Assembly: GCF_004054105.1 (NCBI RefSeq)
Contig: NZ_SBLC01000012.1
Location: 1-64,000, forward strand
DNA from: Falsigemmobacter intermedius
Lineage (GTDB): Bacteria > Pseudomonadota > Alphaproteobacteria > Rhodobacterales > Rhodobacteraceae
Reading direction: 5' to 3'
DNA: 64,000 bases
Shown here: positions 57,229 through 64,000 of the stretch, piece after piece
Layout of the letters: every line of letters starts with the position of its first letter
How positions within the stretch are numbered: the stretch's first letter is position 1
Program-made: the position numbers and the translations under genes
Notes under the pieces: generated by a model
The model's input: only the letters and a program-made list of their open reading frames with translations
Database searches by the model: none
What the model was told of the DNA's origin: nothing

Positions 57229-58097
57229 ACGACTGGACGCAGCAGATCGCACGCACGCGGGTCCTGGCCGAGAATTTCGCTTGGGTGCTCTCGGCGGCGG
57301 CGGTTGCGCTGACCCTGTCGGGCGCGGTGGCCCTGGCCTCGTGGCTGAATGTGCGGATGGGGCGTGAGGAGGGCGGCGAGGCCCTGCTTATCGACCTGAC
57401 GGAACTGCCGGTCATGGAGATGATCGCGGAAGAGCCCGCCCCTCCGGAGCCGCCCTCTGTCGCCCAGGAAGAGGTGAAAGAGGAGGAGCCGATCGAGGAG
57501 CCCGAGCCGGAACCTGAGCCTGAGCCTGAGCCGGAACCCGAGCCGGAGCCTGAGCCCGAACCCGAGCCGGAACCTGAACCTGAACCGGAGCCTGAACCCG
57601 AGCCCGAGCCCGAGCCGCCGGCCCCTGAGGATATTCCTGAACCGGTTGCGCCTCCGCCGCCGCCGGAGACCCGCCCGAAACGCCGTCCGGAGGCTCCGAA
57701 GGTCGAAGAACGCGCTGAGCGTCCGCGCCGGGAAGAGCCGCGCCGCGAGCGCCGCCCGCAACCGCCGCAGCAGGCCGCTGCCGCCAGCAACGGCGGGGCT
57801 GCCGCCTCGGCGCGCGGCTCGGCCACGGCGGATGCCATGCAGCGCTGGAAGCGCGGCGTGCAGGGGCAGCTCGATCGCCACATGCGCCGTCAGCGCTTCG
57901 CCGGAGGGCGCATCCAGGCTGTTCTTGCGATCTCGATCACCGGCGGCGGACAGATCACCGGGGTGAGCCTGCGCAAAAGCTCGGGCAATGCTACGGTCGA
58001 TCAGCAACTGGTCAATCAGGCCCGCAGCCGTGGCAGCGTCGATGCGCCGCCTGATGGCAAGCCGACCAATCTGGTCCTGCCGGTCAATATCCGCTGA
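57225..58097 (+). CDS. tonB: energy transducer TonB
   Basis: A 290-residue protein anchored by one N-terminal helix (about residues 19-40). A periplasmic spacer contains an uninterrupted run of 19 Glu-Pro pairs (residues 92-129), then an Arg/Pro-rich stretch, and the TonB C-terminal domain (from about QRWKRGVQGQLDRHMRRQRF to VLPVNIR), in which LRKSSGNATVDQQLVNQARS is the conserved core. The rigid EP arm would span the periplasm to reach receptors such as the one at 52033. It ends at a terminator. Confidence 0.93.
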
Positions 58098-58108
58098 CAT
58101 CTGTGATA

Positions 58109-58130
58109 CGCCGCCCTGAAAGGGGCGGCG
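58109..58130 (+). terminator. intrinsic terminator of exbB-exbD-tonB
   Basis: CGCCGCCC pairs with GGGCGGCG, followed by TTTTTCTTT, 11 nt after the tonB stop. Confidence 0.92.
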
Positions 58131-58180
58131 TTTTTCTTTGTCCGTGTAAGAACCCGGGCGGCGTGCTGCAGTCCTGCCCC

Positions 58181-58270
58181 TCAGACTGAGGGGAAGGCAC
58201 ATTGTCCGCGCCTCCGTTCAGGCATCTGGCCCTGGGGGATGCAGTAGCCGGAACCGCAAGGGCAGGGCAC
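58181..58270 (-). CDS. possible 29-residue cysteine-rich peptide
   Basis: A GTG-started frame downstream of tRNA-His reads (M)PCPCGSGYCIPQGQMPERRR plus GQCAFPSV. The CPCGSGxC opening looks like the start of SEC-C type zinc motifs, but the chain is short and the ribosome-binding site is poor. It lies beyond the tRNA terminator on the same strand. Confidence 0.25.
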   Translation of the reverse strand: MPCPCGSGYCIPQGQMPERRRGQCAFPSV

Positions 58271-58293
58271 GTTAAAGAGGGACCCTGAAAGGC

Positions 58294-58328
58294 AAAACCC
58301 GCCCGCAGCGGCGCTGCGGGCGGGTTTT
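58294..58328. terminator. palindromic terminator beside tRNA-His
   Basis: A near-perfect 17-bp inverted repeat (58294-58310 with 58312-58328) starting AAAACCCGCCC and ending GGGCGGGTTTT, 5 nt from the tRNA 3' end. It can work in both directions. Confidence 0.88.
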
Positions 58329-58332
58329 GAAG

Positions 58333-58409
58333 TGGTACCGCCTCCCCGGCTCGAACGGGGGACCTCCGGATCCACAATCCGGCGCTCTAACCAACTGAGC
58401 TAAGGCGGC
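58333..58409 (-). tRNA. tRNA-His (anticodon GTG) with encoded CCA
   Basis: A complete 77-nt cloverleaf: acceptor GCCGCCT/AGGCGGT, D arm GCTC/GAGC, anticodon stem CCGGA/TCCGG with loop TTGTGGA, variable AGGTC, T arm CCCCG/CGGGG with loop TTCGAGC, and CCA in the DNA. The base before G1 is T, so the usual histidine G-1 is not encoded; the discriminator is A73 and the first pair is G1.U72. Confidence 0.97.
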
Positions 58410-58446
58410 ACTGGCGCTTCTTTAACCTGTGGAAACGGAAAGGAAA

Positions 58447-58468
58447 AGGGCTGCCGGATGGCAGCCCT
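58447..58468 (-). terminator. terminator of the IalB-family gene
   Basis: AGGGCTGCC-GGAT-GGCAGCCCT, followed by TTTCCTTTCC on the minus strand, 30 nt after the stop. Confidence 0.85.
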
Positions 58469-58497
58469 CAACTTTTTTCGAAATTTTTTCGAAAGCC

Positions 58498-59034
58498 TTA
58501 TTTGCAGCGGCTTTCAGCTTCCTGCATCGCCGCCGTAAAGCCGCGCAGCGAGAATGTATCGCGGGTATCGGTGCCGCGCGAGGAGGAGCCGGTCAGAACG
58601 GCTTCATTGCCACGGCGCATGGCTGCGAGGATCGCGGTGTCCTGAGCGGCGTCACGCGGCCAGGCCCATTCGCCATCGGTCACCATGGTGAAACGTTCAC
58701 TGCCGATCTGCAGGGTGACGGTCGCACCGGCACCATAGGCATAGCCCGGGGTGAACGAAACCTCACCGCGGGCATTCTGGCCGGGGCGGTAGGTCACAAA
58801 CAGCATGGTATCGCCGCGGCGCACCTGAACCGGCTTGCCGCCGCGCGAGTTTACCGATTCCTTGGGAGTCGAGACGCCCCAGCATTCTTTCGGCTTTTCC
58901 CAGACACAAACGCTCCAGTCGGTCTTTGCCGAGACGCATTTCGTCTGTGCCGCCGACTGTGCCTGAGCACCTGCCGCAGAGAAGCCCACGGCCAGTACTG
59001 CACCCGCAAGCACGCCCGAAAGTCGTTTCATCAT
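58498..59034 (-). CDS. invasion-associated locus B (IalB) family periplasmic protein
   Basis: A 178-residue secreted protein. The signal peptide ends near GAQAQS. The mature part has paired Cys (TKCVSAKTDWSVCVWEKPKE), PVQVRRGDTMLFVTYRPGQN and ERFTMVTDGEWAWPRDAAQD followed by AILAAMRRGNEAVLTGSSSRG, the pattern of IalB proteins, with a further Cys at the end. IalB was named in Bartonella but is common in harmless alphaproteobacteria, so no virulence role should be read from it. Two tandem ATGs (59034, 59031) are possible starts. Confidence 0.87.
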   Translation of the reverse strand: MMKRLSGVLAGAVLAVGFSAAGAQAQSAAQTKCVSAKTDWSVCVWEKPKECWGVSTPKESVNSRGGKPVQVRRGDTMLFVTYRPGQNARGEVSFTPGYAYGAGATVTLQIGSERFTMVTDGEWAWPRDAAQDTAILAAMRRGNEAVLTGSSSRGTDTRDTFSLRGFTAAMQEAESRCK

Positions 59035-59225
59035 CAGCCCAAGGCCTCCAGCCGTTCCCTGCCTCATCAGCTTTGCCAGCTTTTCCGGTGGCGGGGGTTA
59101 TTTCAACTCGATATGCCATCTTTTAGCGCGTTTATCCTGCCAGTTGAAACCCCCCTGAGCGGGAAATCGCGTATCTGTTATGCTGCGGGAACAGCGGCAA
59201 ACGGTTCAATGGGAAGGATTTGAAT

Positions 59226-60215
59226 ATGACGGCAGTTGCGATGGCTGAACTCTGGCGCGGCGGGCGGATGGAAAGCCGCCATCTGGGCCATGCGGTGGTC
59301 TGGCATGCAGAGGGCGGGCTTAGAGAGGCCTGGGGCGATGCGGCGGCGATGATCTATCCGCGTTCGAGCTGCAAGATGATCCAGGCGCTGCCGCTGATGG
59401 AGAGCGGCGCGGGGGCCGGGCTGAAGCCGCAGCAGCTCGCGCTGGCCTGCGCCAGCCATCAGGGCGCGGCGCTGCACGTCGGGGCGGTGACCCGCTGGCT
59501 CGCGGATATGGGGATGTCCGAGGCCGATTTGCGCTGCGGCTGTCACGAACCCTCAGATCTGACCGAGCGCAACCGCCTGATCCGGGCGGGTGAGGCGCCC
59601 TGTCAGATCCATAACAACTGCTCGGGCAAGCACACCGGCTTTCTGATGATGAACCGTCATCTGAAGGGCGATGCCGAATATGTCGATCCCGCCCATCCGC
59701 TGCAGCGTGCCATCGCCCAGGCCCATGATGAGGTCACCGGTGAGACCAGCCCCGGCTATGGCATCGACGGCTGCTCCGCGCCGAATTTCGCGACCTCGCT
59801 GACGGGTCTTGCGCGGGCCATGGCGGCTTTCGCCGGGGCGAGCGGCGAGGGAGATGCCCGGGACCGCGCGATGTTTGCCCTGACCCGGGCCATGGCCGCG
59901 CATCCCGAATATGTCGCCGGAGAAGGCCGCGCCTGCACCGAACTGATGCGCGCCATGAACCACCGCGTGACGATCAAGACCGGGGCAGAAGCCGTTTTCA
60001 TCGCCATCGCGCCCGAGAAAAAGCTGGGGATGGCGGTCAAGATCGCGGATGGCAACTCCCGCGCCTCAGAGGCCGTGATCGCGGCACTGCTGGTGCGTCA
60101 TGGCCTTCTCGATGCGGCACATCCCGCAGCGCAAAAGCGCCTCAACCCGGTTCAGAAGAACTGGCGCGGCTTTGAAACCGGCGATATCCGCTTGGCCTCC
60201 GGCTTCCCGGGCTGA
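59226..60215 (+). CDS. asparaginase II family (Rhizobium etli-like class 3) L-asparaginase
   Basis: A 329-residue protein unrelated to the E. coli asparaginases. YPRSSCKMIQALPLM holds an S-x-x-K pair (S47, K50), CASHQG gives S77, and NNCSGKHTGFL plus GIDGCSAPNF give C132, K135 and C183, spaced like the zinc ligands Cys135-Lys138-Cys189 of R. etli ReAV. The enzyme hydrolyses L-asparagine to aspartate and ammonia. It stands between the divergent IalB gene and the convergent ubiH-like gene. Confidence 0.88.
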   Translation: MTAVAMAELWRGGRMESRHLGHAVVWHAEGGLREAWGDAAAMIYPRSSCKMIQALPLMESGAGAGLKPQQLALACASHQGAALHVGAVTRWLADMGMSEADLRCGCHEPSDLTERNRLIRAGEAPCQIHNNCSGKHTGFLMMNRHLKGDAEYVDPAHPLQRAIAQAHDEVTGETSPGYGIDGCSAPNFATSLTGLARAMAAFAGASGEGDARDRAMFALTRAMAAHPEYVAGEGRACTELMRAMNHRVTIKTGAEAVFIAIAPEKKLGMAVKIADGNSRASEAVIAALLVRHGLLDAAHPAAQKRLNPVQKNWRGFETGDIRLASGFPG

Positions 60216-60233
60216 GAGGGGGCCGGGCCGGGC

Positions 60234-61433
60234 TCAGCGCAGGCCGAGCCCGGCTTTCATCAGCGCTTTGCGCACCGGGGCGATGCCGTAAAACAGCCCG
60301 AGCGCCCCGGCCCGCAGATCCCGCAGAGGCTGCGGGGCCAGCATGGAGGCGCGGTTGAGAAGATCAATCCCCTGGACCCGCAGCGCCACATCCCCCGCGC
60401 GTGCGCGCTCATAGGCGGCCAGCATGGGGGCGCTGCCCAGAGCCTCCGGATCGGCCTCGGCCAGATCCAGAAGTGCTGCGACATCGTTCAGGCTCATGTT
60501 CAGCCCCTGCGCGCCGATGGGCGGCACGACATGGGCTGCCTCTGCGATCAGGGCCGTATGCGGGGCGGTCAACTCCGCAGCCTTCTGGGTGATGATCGGC
60601 CACATCAGGCGCGGCGTTGCCAGTTTAAGCGCCCCGAGAATGCCGCAGGAGCGGGTGAAGGCCTCTGCTTCGAACTCGGTGTCTGGCAGCGCGGCCAGGC
60701 GGCTCGCCTCGGGGCCGCGCTCCATCCAGACCACCGAAGAGGCGTGCAGCCCATTGCGGGGGGGAAGCGGCACCAGCGTGAAAGGCCCGCCTGAGCGATG
60801 CACTTCCGTTGAGACATTCTCATGGGGCAGTTCATGGGTGACCGAAAAGACCAGCGCTTTTTGCCCGTAAGAGGTGCGGGTGGCAGCGATTCCAAGGGCG
60901 TTGCGCACGAAAGAATCGCGCCCGTCCGCCGCGATCAGCAGTTTCGCGCGGATGTGGCGCTGGTTTGACAGGCTGACGAGGCAGGCGTCTTCGCGCGCCA
61001 GCACCGATGTCGTGGCCACCCCGGGGCAGAATTCCACGCCGGGCAGGGTCGCCAGATGCGCCACCATTTCGCGGCGCAAAAGCCAGTTCGGCAGGTTCCA
61101 GCCAAAAGGCGCATCCGAGATATCGGCGGCGTCGAAGTCACGGATGAGGCGGGCCACCGGCTCCGGGCCGCCGGCATCGATGATACGCATCACCTGCAGC
61201 GCCGAGGCCTCAGGCGCAAGCCGCGCCCAAAGGCCTGCACGCTCAAGCAGCGCCACAGAGGGTTGCAGAAAAGCCGTGGTGCGCAGATCCGCTCCGGCAG
61301 CAGCTTCTGAGGTGACGGGCGGGGCAGGGTCCACGCAGAGCACCCGAAACCCGGCTGTCCCGAAAGCCGCGGCGGCCGCAAGGCCCGCGACGCCGCCCCC
61401 CGAAACCAGGATGTCAAAGCTTTCGCGCGTCAT
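60234..61433 (-). CDS. ubiH: UbiH/UbiF-family FAD-dependent ubiquinone hydroxylase
   Basis: A 399-residue flavin monooxygenase. The FAD motif ILVSGGGVAGLAAAAAFG opens the chain, the DG motif is LLIAADGRDSFVRNALG, and IGAQGLNMSLNDVAALLDL holds the GD-like third motif in a modified form. It belongs to the UbiH/UbiF/UbiL group that hydroxylates the ubiquinone ring; alphaproteobacterial members often have mixed positional specificity, so the exact carbon is not predictable. It follows the 77-residue membrane protein gene after a terminator-like hairpin on the other side. Confidence 0.88.
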   Translation of the reverse strand: MTRESFDILVSGGGVAGLAAAAAFGTAGFRVLCVDPAPPVTSEAAAGADLRTTAFLQPSVALLERAGLWARLAPEASALQVMRIIDAGGPEPVARLIRDFDAADISDAPFGWNLPNWLLRREMVAHLATLPGVEFCPGVATTSVLAREDACLVSLSNQRHIRAKLLIAADGRDSFVRNALGIAATRTSYGQKALVFSVTHELPHENVSTEVHRSGGPFTLVPLPPRNGLHASSVVWMERGPEASRLAALPDTEFEAEAFTRSCGILGALKLATPRLMWPIITQKAAELTAPHTALIAEAAHVVPPIGAQGLNMSLNDVAALLDLAEADPEALGSAPMLAAYERARAGDVALRVQGIDLLNRASMLAPQPLRDLRAGALGLFYGIAPVRKALMKAGLGLR

Positions 61434-61454
61434 GGCAGCCCCTCCTCAGGTAAA

Positions 61455-61483
61455 AGGCCCTCCCGGTGTAACCGGAAGGGCCT
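61455..61483 (-). terminator. terminator after the 77-residue membrane protein gene
   Basis: AGGCCCT-C-CCGGT pairs with ACCGG-A-AGGGCCT (one internal mismatch), followed by TTTACC on the minus strand. Confidence 0.8.
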
Positions 61484-61510
61484 GAAAGGGGAAGCCGCGA
61501 GGGGGTGTGT

Positions 61511-61744
61511 TCAACCGCGGGTGATCGCGATCATAAAGACGAACATCGCGAAGACCTCGACCAGCGCGACGAGGGTCAGAACATGCAGACCCCAGATCAT
61601 CGCTGCCGAAAGCGCCAGGCTGACGGCGCCGCCGATCAGATAGAAAACCGAGTTAAAGTCACGTTCAATGTCGCGCAGGATGGTGCCGATGATCGGCAGA
61701 CGCCAGACAAGGCCCTTGCGGCGCGGTTGGTCGGTTGCGGCCAT
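61511..61744 (-). CDS. small two-helix membrane protein
   Basis: A 77-residue protein. After a basic N terminus (MAATDQPRRKGLVWRLPIIG) there are two hydrophobic helices, VFYLIGGAVSLALSAAMIWG and LTLVALVEVFAMFVFMIAIT, with almost no loop. No named family is recognised, but it has the composition of a genuine small inner-membrane protein and its own terminator. The ATG at 61744 has GAGGG upstream. Confidence 0.7.
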   Translation of the reverse strand: MAATDQPRRKGLVWRLPIIGTILRDIERDFNSVFYLIGGAVSLALSAAMIWGLHVLTLVALVEVFAMFVFMIAITRG

Positions 61745-61930
61745 AGGGCCCTCCGTCAGTGAAAGCTGCGCGGGCAATATACCGATTGGCCAGGCGCTGC
61801 GGCAGCAGGACCCGTTGTCGCACCCCCTCGCGGCGATGGGCAGAGCAGGCGGCCCGTTCAGTGGGAATGCCTTTTTAAAAGAAAGGCTTCCGCGGCCTGC
61901 CCCTCTGGACGCGATTGATAAAGCGGATCC

Positions 61931-61960
61931 TGAGGCACCTCTGCGGTCCATGCGCCTCAG
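61931..61960 (-). terminator. weak hairpin after the pyrimidine nucleotidase gene
   Basis: CTGAGGC pairs with GCCTCAG on the minus strand around a 15-nt loop, about 20 nt after the stop, with only a weak T-rich flank. Confidence 0.4.
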
Positions 61961-61979
61961 GGGGGCGGATCCACCCGGA

Positions 61980-62645
61980 TTAAAGACCAGTCAGTCGCCC
62001 GAGGAAACTGCTCAGATCCGTCGTGTGATGGTGGATATGGGGCGCAGTGACGGCTTCCGGGCCAACCAGAACGGTCTTCATGCCCATCTCATGGGGCACC
62101 GCCAGATTGCGGGGATCATCCTCAAACATCGCCGCCTGGCGGGTGGCGAGCGCATCAAGGCTGAAAATCCGCTCAAAAGCTTCGCGGCGGGGCTTGGGAT
62201 GGTAATCCGCTTCCTGCACGCCATAGACCGCATCAAAAAGCGGTGTCATCCCCCGCGCCTCAAGCACCGCGCGGGCATAGGGCACGGTGGCATTGGTATA
62301 GACAATGCGCCGCCCCGGCAGAGCTGCGATCCGGGCGCTGAGCAGCGGATCGGGCTTCAGCGCGCTGAAGTCGATGTCATGCACCTCTTCAAGGAAGGGA
62401 TCGGCCTCAATCCCATGCTTTTCCATCAGCCCCGCCAGCGTGGTGCCATAGGTGGCCCAGAACTCGCGCCGCAGACGATGGGCGGTGTCACGCTCCACCT
62501 TGAGGGTGCGCATGACGAAATCCTCCATCCTGCCCTCAATCTGGTCGAAGAGCCGGATCGCGGGATCATAGAGGGTATTGTCGAGGTCAAAGACCCAGGC
62601 TGAGACGTGACGAAAGGCGGGCGAGGGATCGGCGGCGTGTTCCAT
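61980..62645 (-). CDS. HAD family pyrimidine 5'-nucleotidase
   Basis: A 221-residue HAD phosphatase. Motif I is VFDLDNTLYD, motif II IVYTNATV, and the KP...EDDPRNL segments supply motifs III and IV. The DLDNTLYDP start and RIFDQIEGRM-like helix correspond to the SDT1/PPM1-like pyrimidine nucleotidases (phosphatase on UMP/CMP or damaged nucleotides). It is divergent from the GntR regulator gene. Confidence 0.88.
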   Translation of the reverse strand: MEHAADPSPAFRHVSAWVFDLDNTLYDPAIRLFDQIEGRMEDFVMRTLKVERDTAHRLRREFWATYGTTLAGLMEKHGIEADPFLEEVHDIDFSALKPDPLLSARIAALPGRRIVYTNATVPYARAVLEARGMTPLFDAVYGVQEADYHPKPRREAFERIFSLDALATRQAAMFEDDPRNLAVPHEMGMKTVLVGPEAVTAPHIHHHTTDLSSFLGRLTGL

Positions 62646-62724
62646 GCCACAGAGCTAGGATGAGATCGTCGCAGGCGCAATCCTTTGCTTGCCCGACGGG
62701 CGACTGGGTCTTAGGTTTCCGCCC

Positions 62725-63390
62725 ATGACAGCATCACACGCAAAACTCCCGCCCGTTCCGCAAAAAGACGCCTATACTCTGATCCTTGAGGCGATCGATG
62801 CGGGGATCTATCGCCCCGGCGACCGGCTGGTGGAATCAGAGCTGGCCGAGCGGTTTGGCGTATCGCGCACCCCGGTGCGCGAAGCTTTGCAGCGTCTTGA
62901 GACGCAGTCGATGCTGTCGCGCGACGGGCGCAGCCTGATTGTCGCCTCGCTGGACCACAATCAGCTGGCAGAACTTTATGCGGTGCGGGCTGAACTCGAG
63001 GGGCTGGCGGCGCGTCTGGCGGCCCAGCATGCGAGTGAAGAAGAGATTCGCCTGCTGAAAGCTATGGTGCGCGAAGATATGAAACTTCTGGGCGATCCGG
63101 GCGCTCTGGCGCGGGCGAACCGGCGGTTTCACAAGCAGATCCATCTGGCGTCGCACAACCGGTATCTGATCCAGCAGCTCGATCTGGTGCACCGCTCCAT
63201 GGCGCTTCTGGCCTCAACCTCTCTGGCGGCTGAGGGCCGCGATTCGGCCGCTCTCGCCGAGCATGAGGCCCTGGTCACCGCGATTGCAGCCCGGGATGGT
63301 GACGCCGCCTGCGCGGCGCTTCGCCTGCACATCTCGCTGGCCTTTGAGACCCGCCTGATGATTGACGCGGGCGAAGTGAAGATGGTCTGA
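62725..63390 (+). CDS. GntR family transcriptional regulator, FCD (FadR/VanR) subgroup
   Basis: A 221-residue regulator. The winged helix is YTLILEAIDAGIYRPGDRLV, ESELAERFGVSRTPVREALQ; the C-terminal all-helical FCD domain contains LYAVRAELEGLAARLAA, NRRFHKQIHLASHN and EHEALVTAIAARDGDAA with the metal-binding Asp/His residues. Members sense small carboxylic acids or amino acids. Its target is not obvious, since the neighbours on both sides are unrelated. ATG 62725 is chosen over an upstream GTG/ATG because the domain begins right after it. Confidence 0.9.
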   Translation: MTASHAKLPPVPQKDAYTLILEAIDAGIYRPGDRLVESELAERFGVSRTPVREALQRLETQSMLSRDGRSLIVASLDHNQLAELYAVRAELEGLAARLAAQHASEEEIRLLKAMVREDMKLLGDPGALARANRRFHKQIHLASHNRYLIQQLDLVHRSMALLASTSLAAEGRDSAALAEHEALVTAIAARDGDAACAALRLHISLAFETRLMIDAGEVKMV

Positions 63391-63578
63391 CCCTTCGGGT
63401 TTTTGGGCTGCGCCGGGCGGGCGACGGGGGGGCTGACGCCGGCCTCAGGTCTTGTCCCGGCCGACCTCGGGGAGCCCGGCCCGCGTTGGGGAAATCCTGT
63501 CGGGCACCCGTTCCGGGCCTGCCGGTGTCCTCCATTATTGAGACTGCGGATCGCCTGCGCCACCTGAACATGGGGGCG

Positions 63579-64000
63579 TTATCTGTCGGGCGCTTCGGTT
63601 TCAGCGGATTTTTTGGGGAAAAGCTGCCGGGGTGCTGAGCCGGCAGGGCCCGCAAAAAGCGAGGTCTTTTGCTTTTGGCTTTCGGGAAACTGCCGCAGGC
63701 CCGCCTCGGGCAGGGCGGGGCCATCACCTTCATGCGGATCGGGCAGTGTAATTCCGGGGGGGCCTGCGACCTCACCGTCGAAATGGCCGTGAGAGGTCTT
63801 GGCCCAGTAAAACGGATTGCGGAAGGCCTCGCGCAGCGCCCGCCATCCCGCCACGGCCGCCATCAGGTGGTAGAATTGAAAGAGCAGCGTCACCCTCCAA
63901 AGGCTGGGGTGGCGCGTCCTTTGAAGTCCAAGGGCCGCGCAGGCGATCAGCAGAACCTCACTCAGCAGAAAGACCGCGGTCATCGTCAGGAGTATCGGTT
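63579..64000 (-). CDS. C-terminal part of a membrane glycosyltransferase (5' end outside window)
   Basis: The frame stays open to the window edge, so only the last 140 or so residues are present. They show two hydrophobic helices (AVFLLSEVLLIACAALG and LFQFYHLMAAVAGW) followed by WRALREAFRNPFYWAKTSHG, which is the typical C-terminal end of polytopic family 2 glycosyltransferases, and a long polar tail. An internal ATG at 63983 is probably not the start. The donor and acceptor cannot be predicted. Confidence 0.6.
   Translation of the reverse strand, partial: PILLTMTAVFLLSEVLLIACAALGLQRTRHPSLWRVTLLFQFYHLMAAVAGWRALREAFRNPFYWAKTSHGHFDGEVAGPPGITLPDPHEGDGPALPEAGLRQFPESQKQKTSLFAGPAGSAPRQLFPKKSAETEAPDR

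Noticed and set aside
61745-61951. N-terminal extension of the 77-residue membrane protein to 146 residues
   Set aside because: The extra part has no membrane or conserved character and the ATG at 61744 has its own GAGGG site.

Overview
The window is chromosomal DNA from a high-GC alphaproteobacterium, almost certainly of the Rhodobacteraceae/Paracoccaceae group. Supporting signs are the circularly permuted two-piece tmRNA gene, a tRNA-His without the extra 5' G and with A73, a ribB gene fused to a zinc-less GTP cyclohydrolase II-like domain, MmcB, DUF1178 and DUF2948 family proteins, and the overall protein flavour. Most of it is ordinary housekeeping sequence at high gene density. I see no prophage, intact insertion sequence, CRISPR array or integrative element, and I did not find a convincing new multi-gene system.

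Layout: 0.1-5.3 kb holds a tesA-type esterase/oxidoreductase/slyX operon facing the ybbA-ybbP ABC pair. 5.4-10.2 kb has purC, a DUF1178 protein, ygfZ, the nagA-nagK amino-sugar operon and a small secreted protein. 10.3-13.8 kb has lepA, an alanine-rich anchored protein and infC. 13.8-19.0 kb is a complete branched-chain amino acid ABC operon (binding protein, livG, livF, a 23-codon coupled ORF, livH, livM). 19.3-25.1 kb has a DUF805 protein, a sugar dehydrogenase, class II DAHP synthase, a frameshifted gene, a small hypothetical gene and prfC. 25.1-26.0 kb is a long intergenic stretch with a candidate small RNA hairpin. 26.0-34.8 kb has mmcB, cobT/cobS, copA, a beta-barrel candidate, two EamA transporters and eno. 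35.0-38.6 kb is ribBA-ribH-nusB-lrgA-lrgB plus a small membrane protein.

38.8-44.6 kb holds fadL, fur, argE, an FAD oxidoreductase and cysS. 44.6-45.6 kb is a gene-poor, lower-GC scar. 45.6-51.2 kb is priA, ycjX, a DUF2948 gene, murA and a 55-aa basic protein. 51.3-58.1 kb has ssrA, a TonB-dependent receptor, rlmN and an exbB-exbD-tonB operon, which together with fur suggests an iron or siderophore uptake theme. 58.3-64 kb has tRNA-His, an IalB-family protein, a class 3 type asparaginase, a ubiH-like hydroxylase, a small membrane protein, a pyrimidine nucleotidase, a GntR/FCD regulator and the C-terminal part of a membrane glycosyltransferase that runs off the edge.

The best leads for follow-up are non-coding or start-site features: a predicted AUA start for infC behind a hairpin, an 11-bp stem hairpin whose 10-nt loop carries CUCCUCCC (the anti-Shine-Dalgarno signature of Rhodobacter CcsR/cuckoo RNAs), three 11-bp-spaced direct repeats upstream of an outer-membrane candidate, a homopolymer frameshift at 23007-23010, and the scar between cysS and priA. 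All family assignments come from reading motifs by eye; no database search was run.
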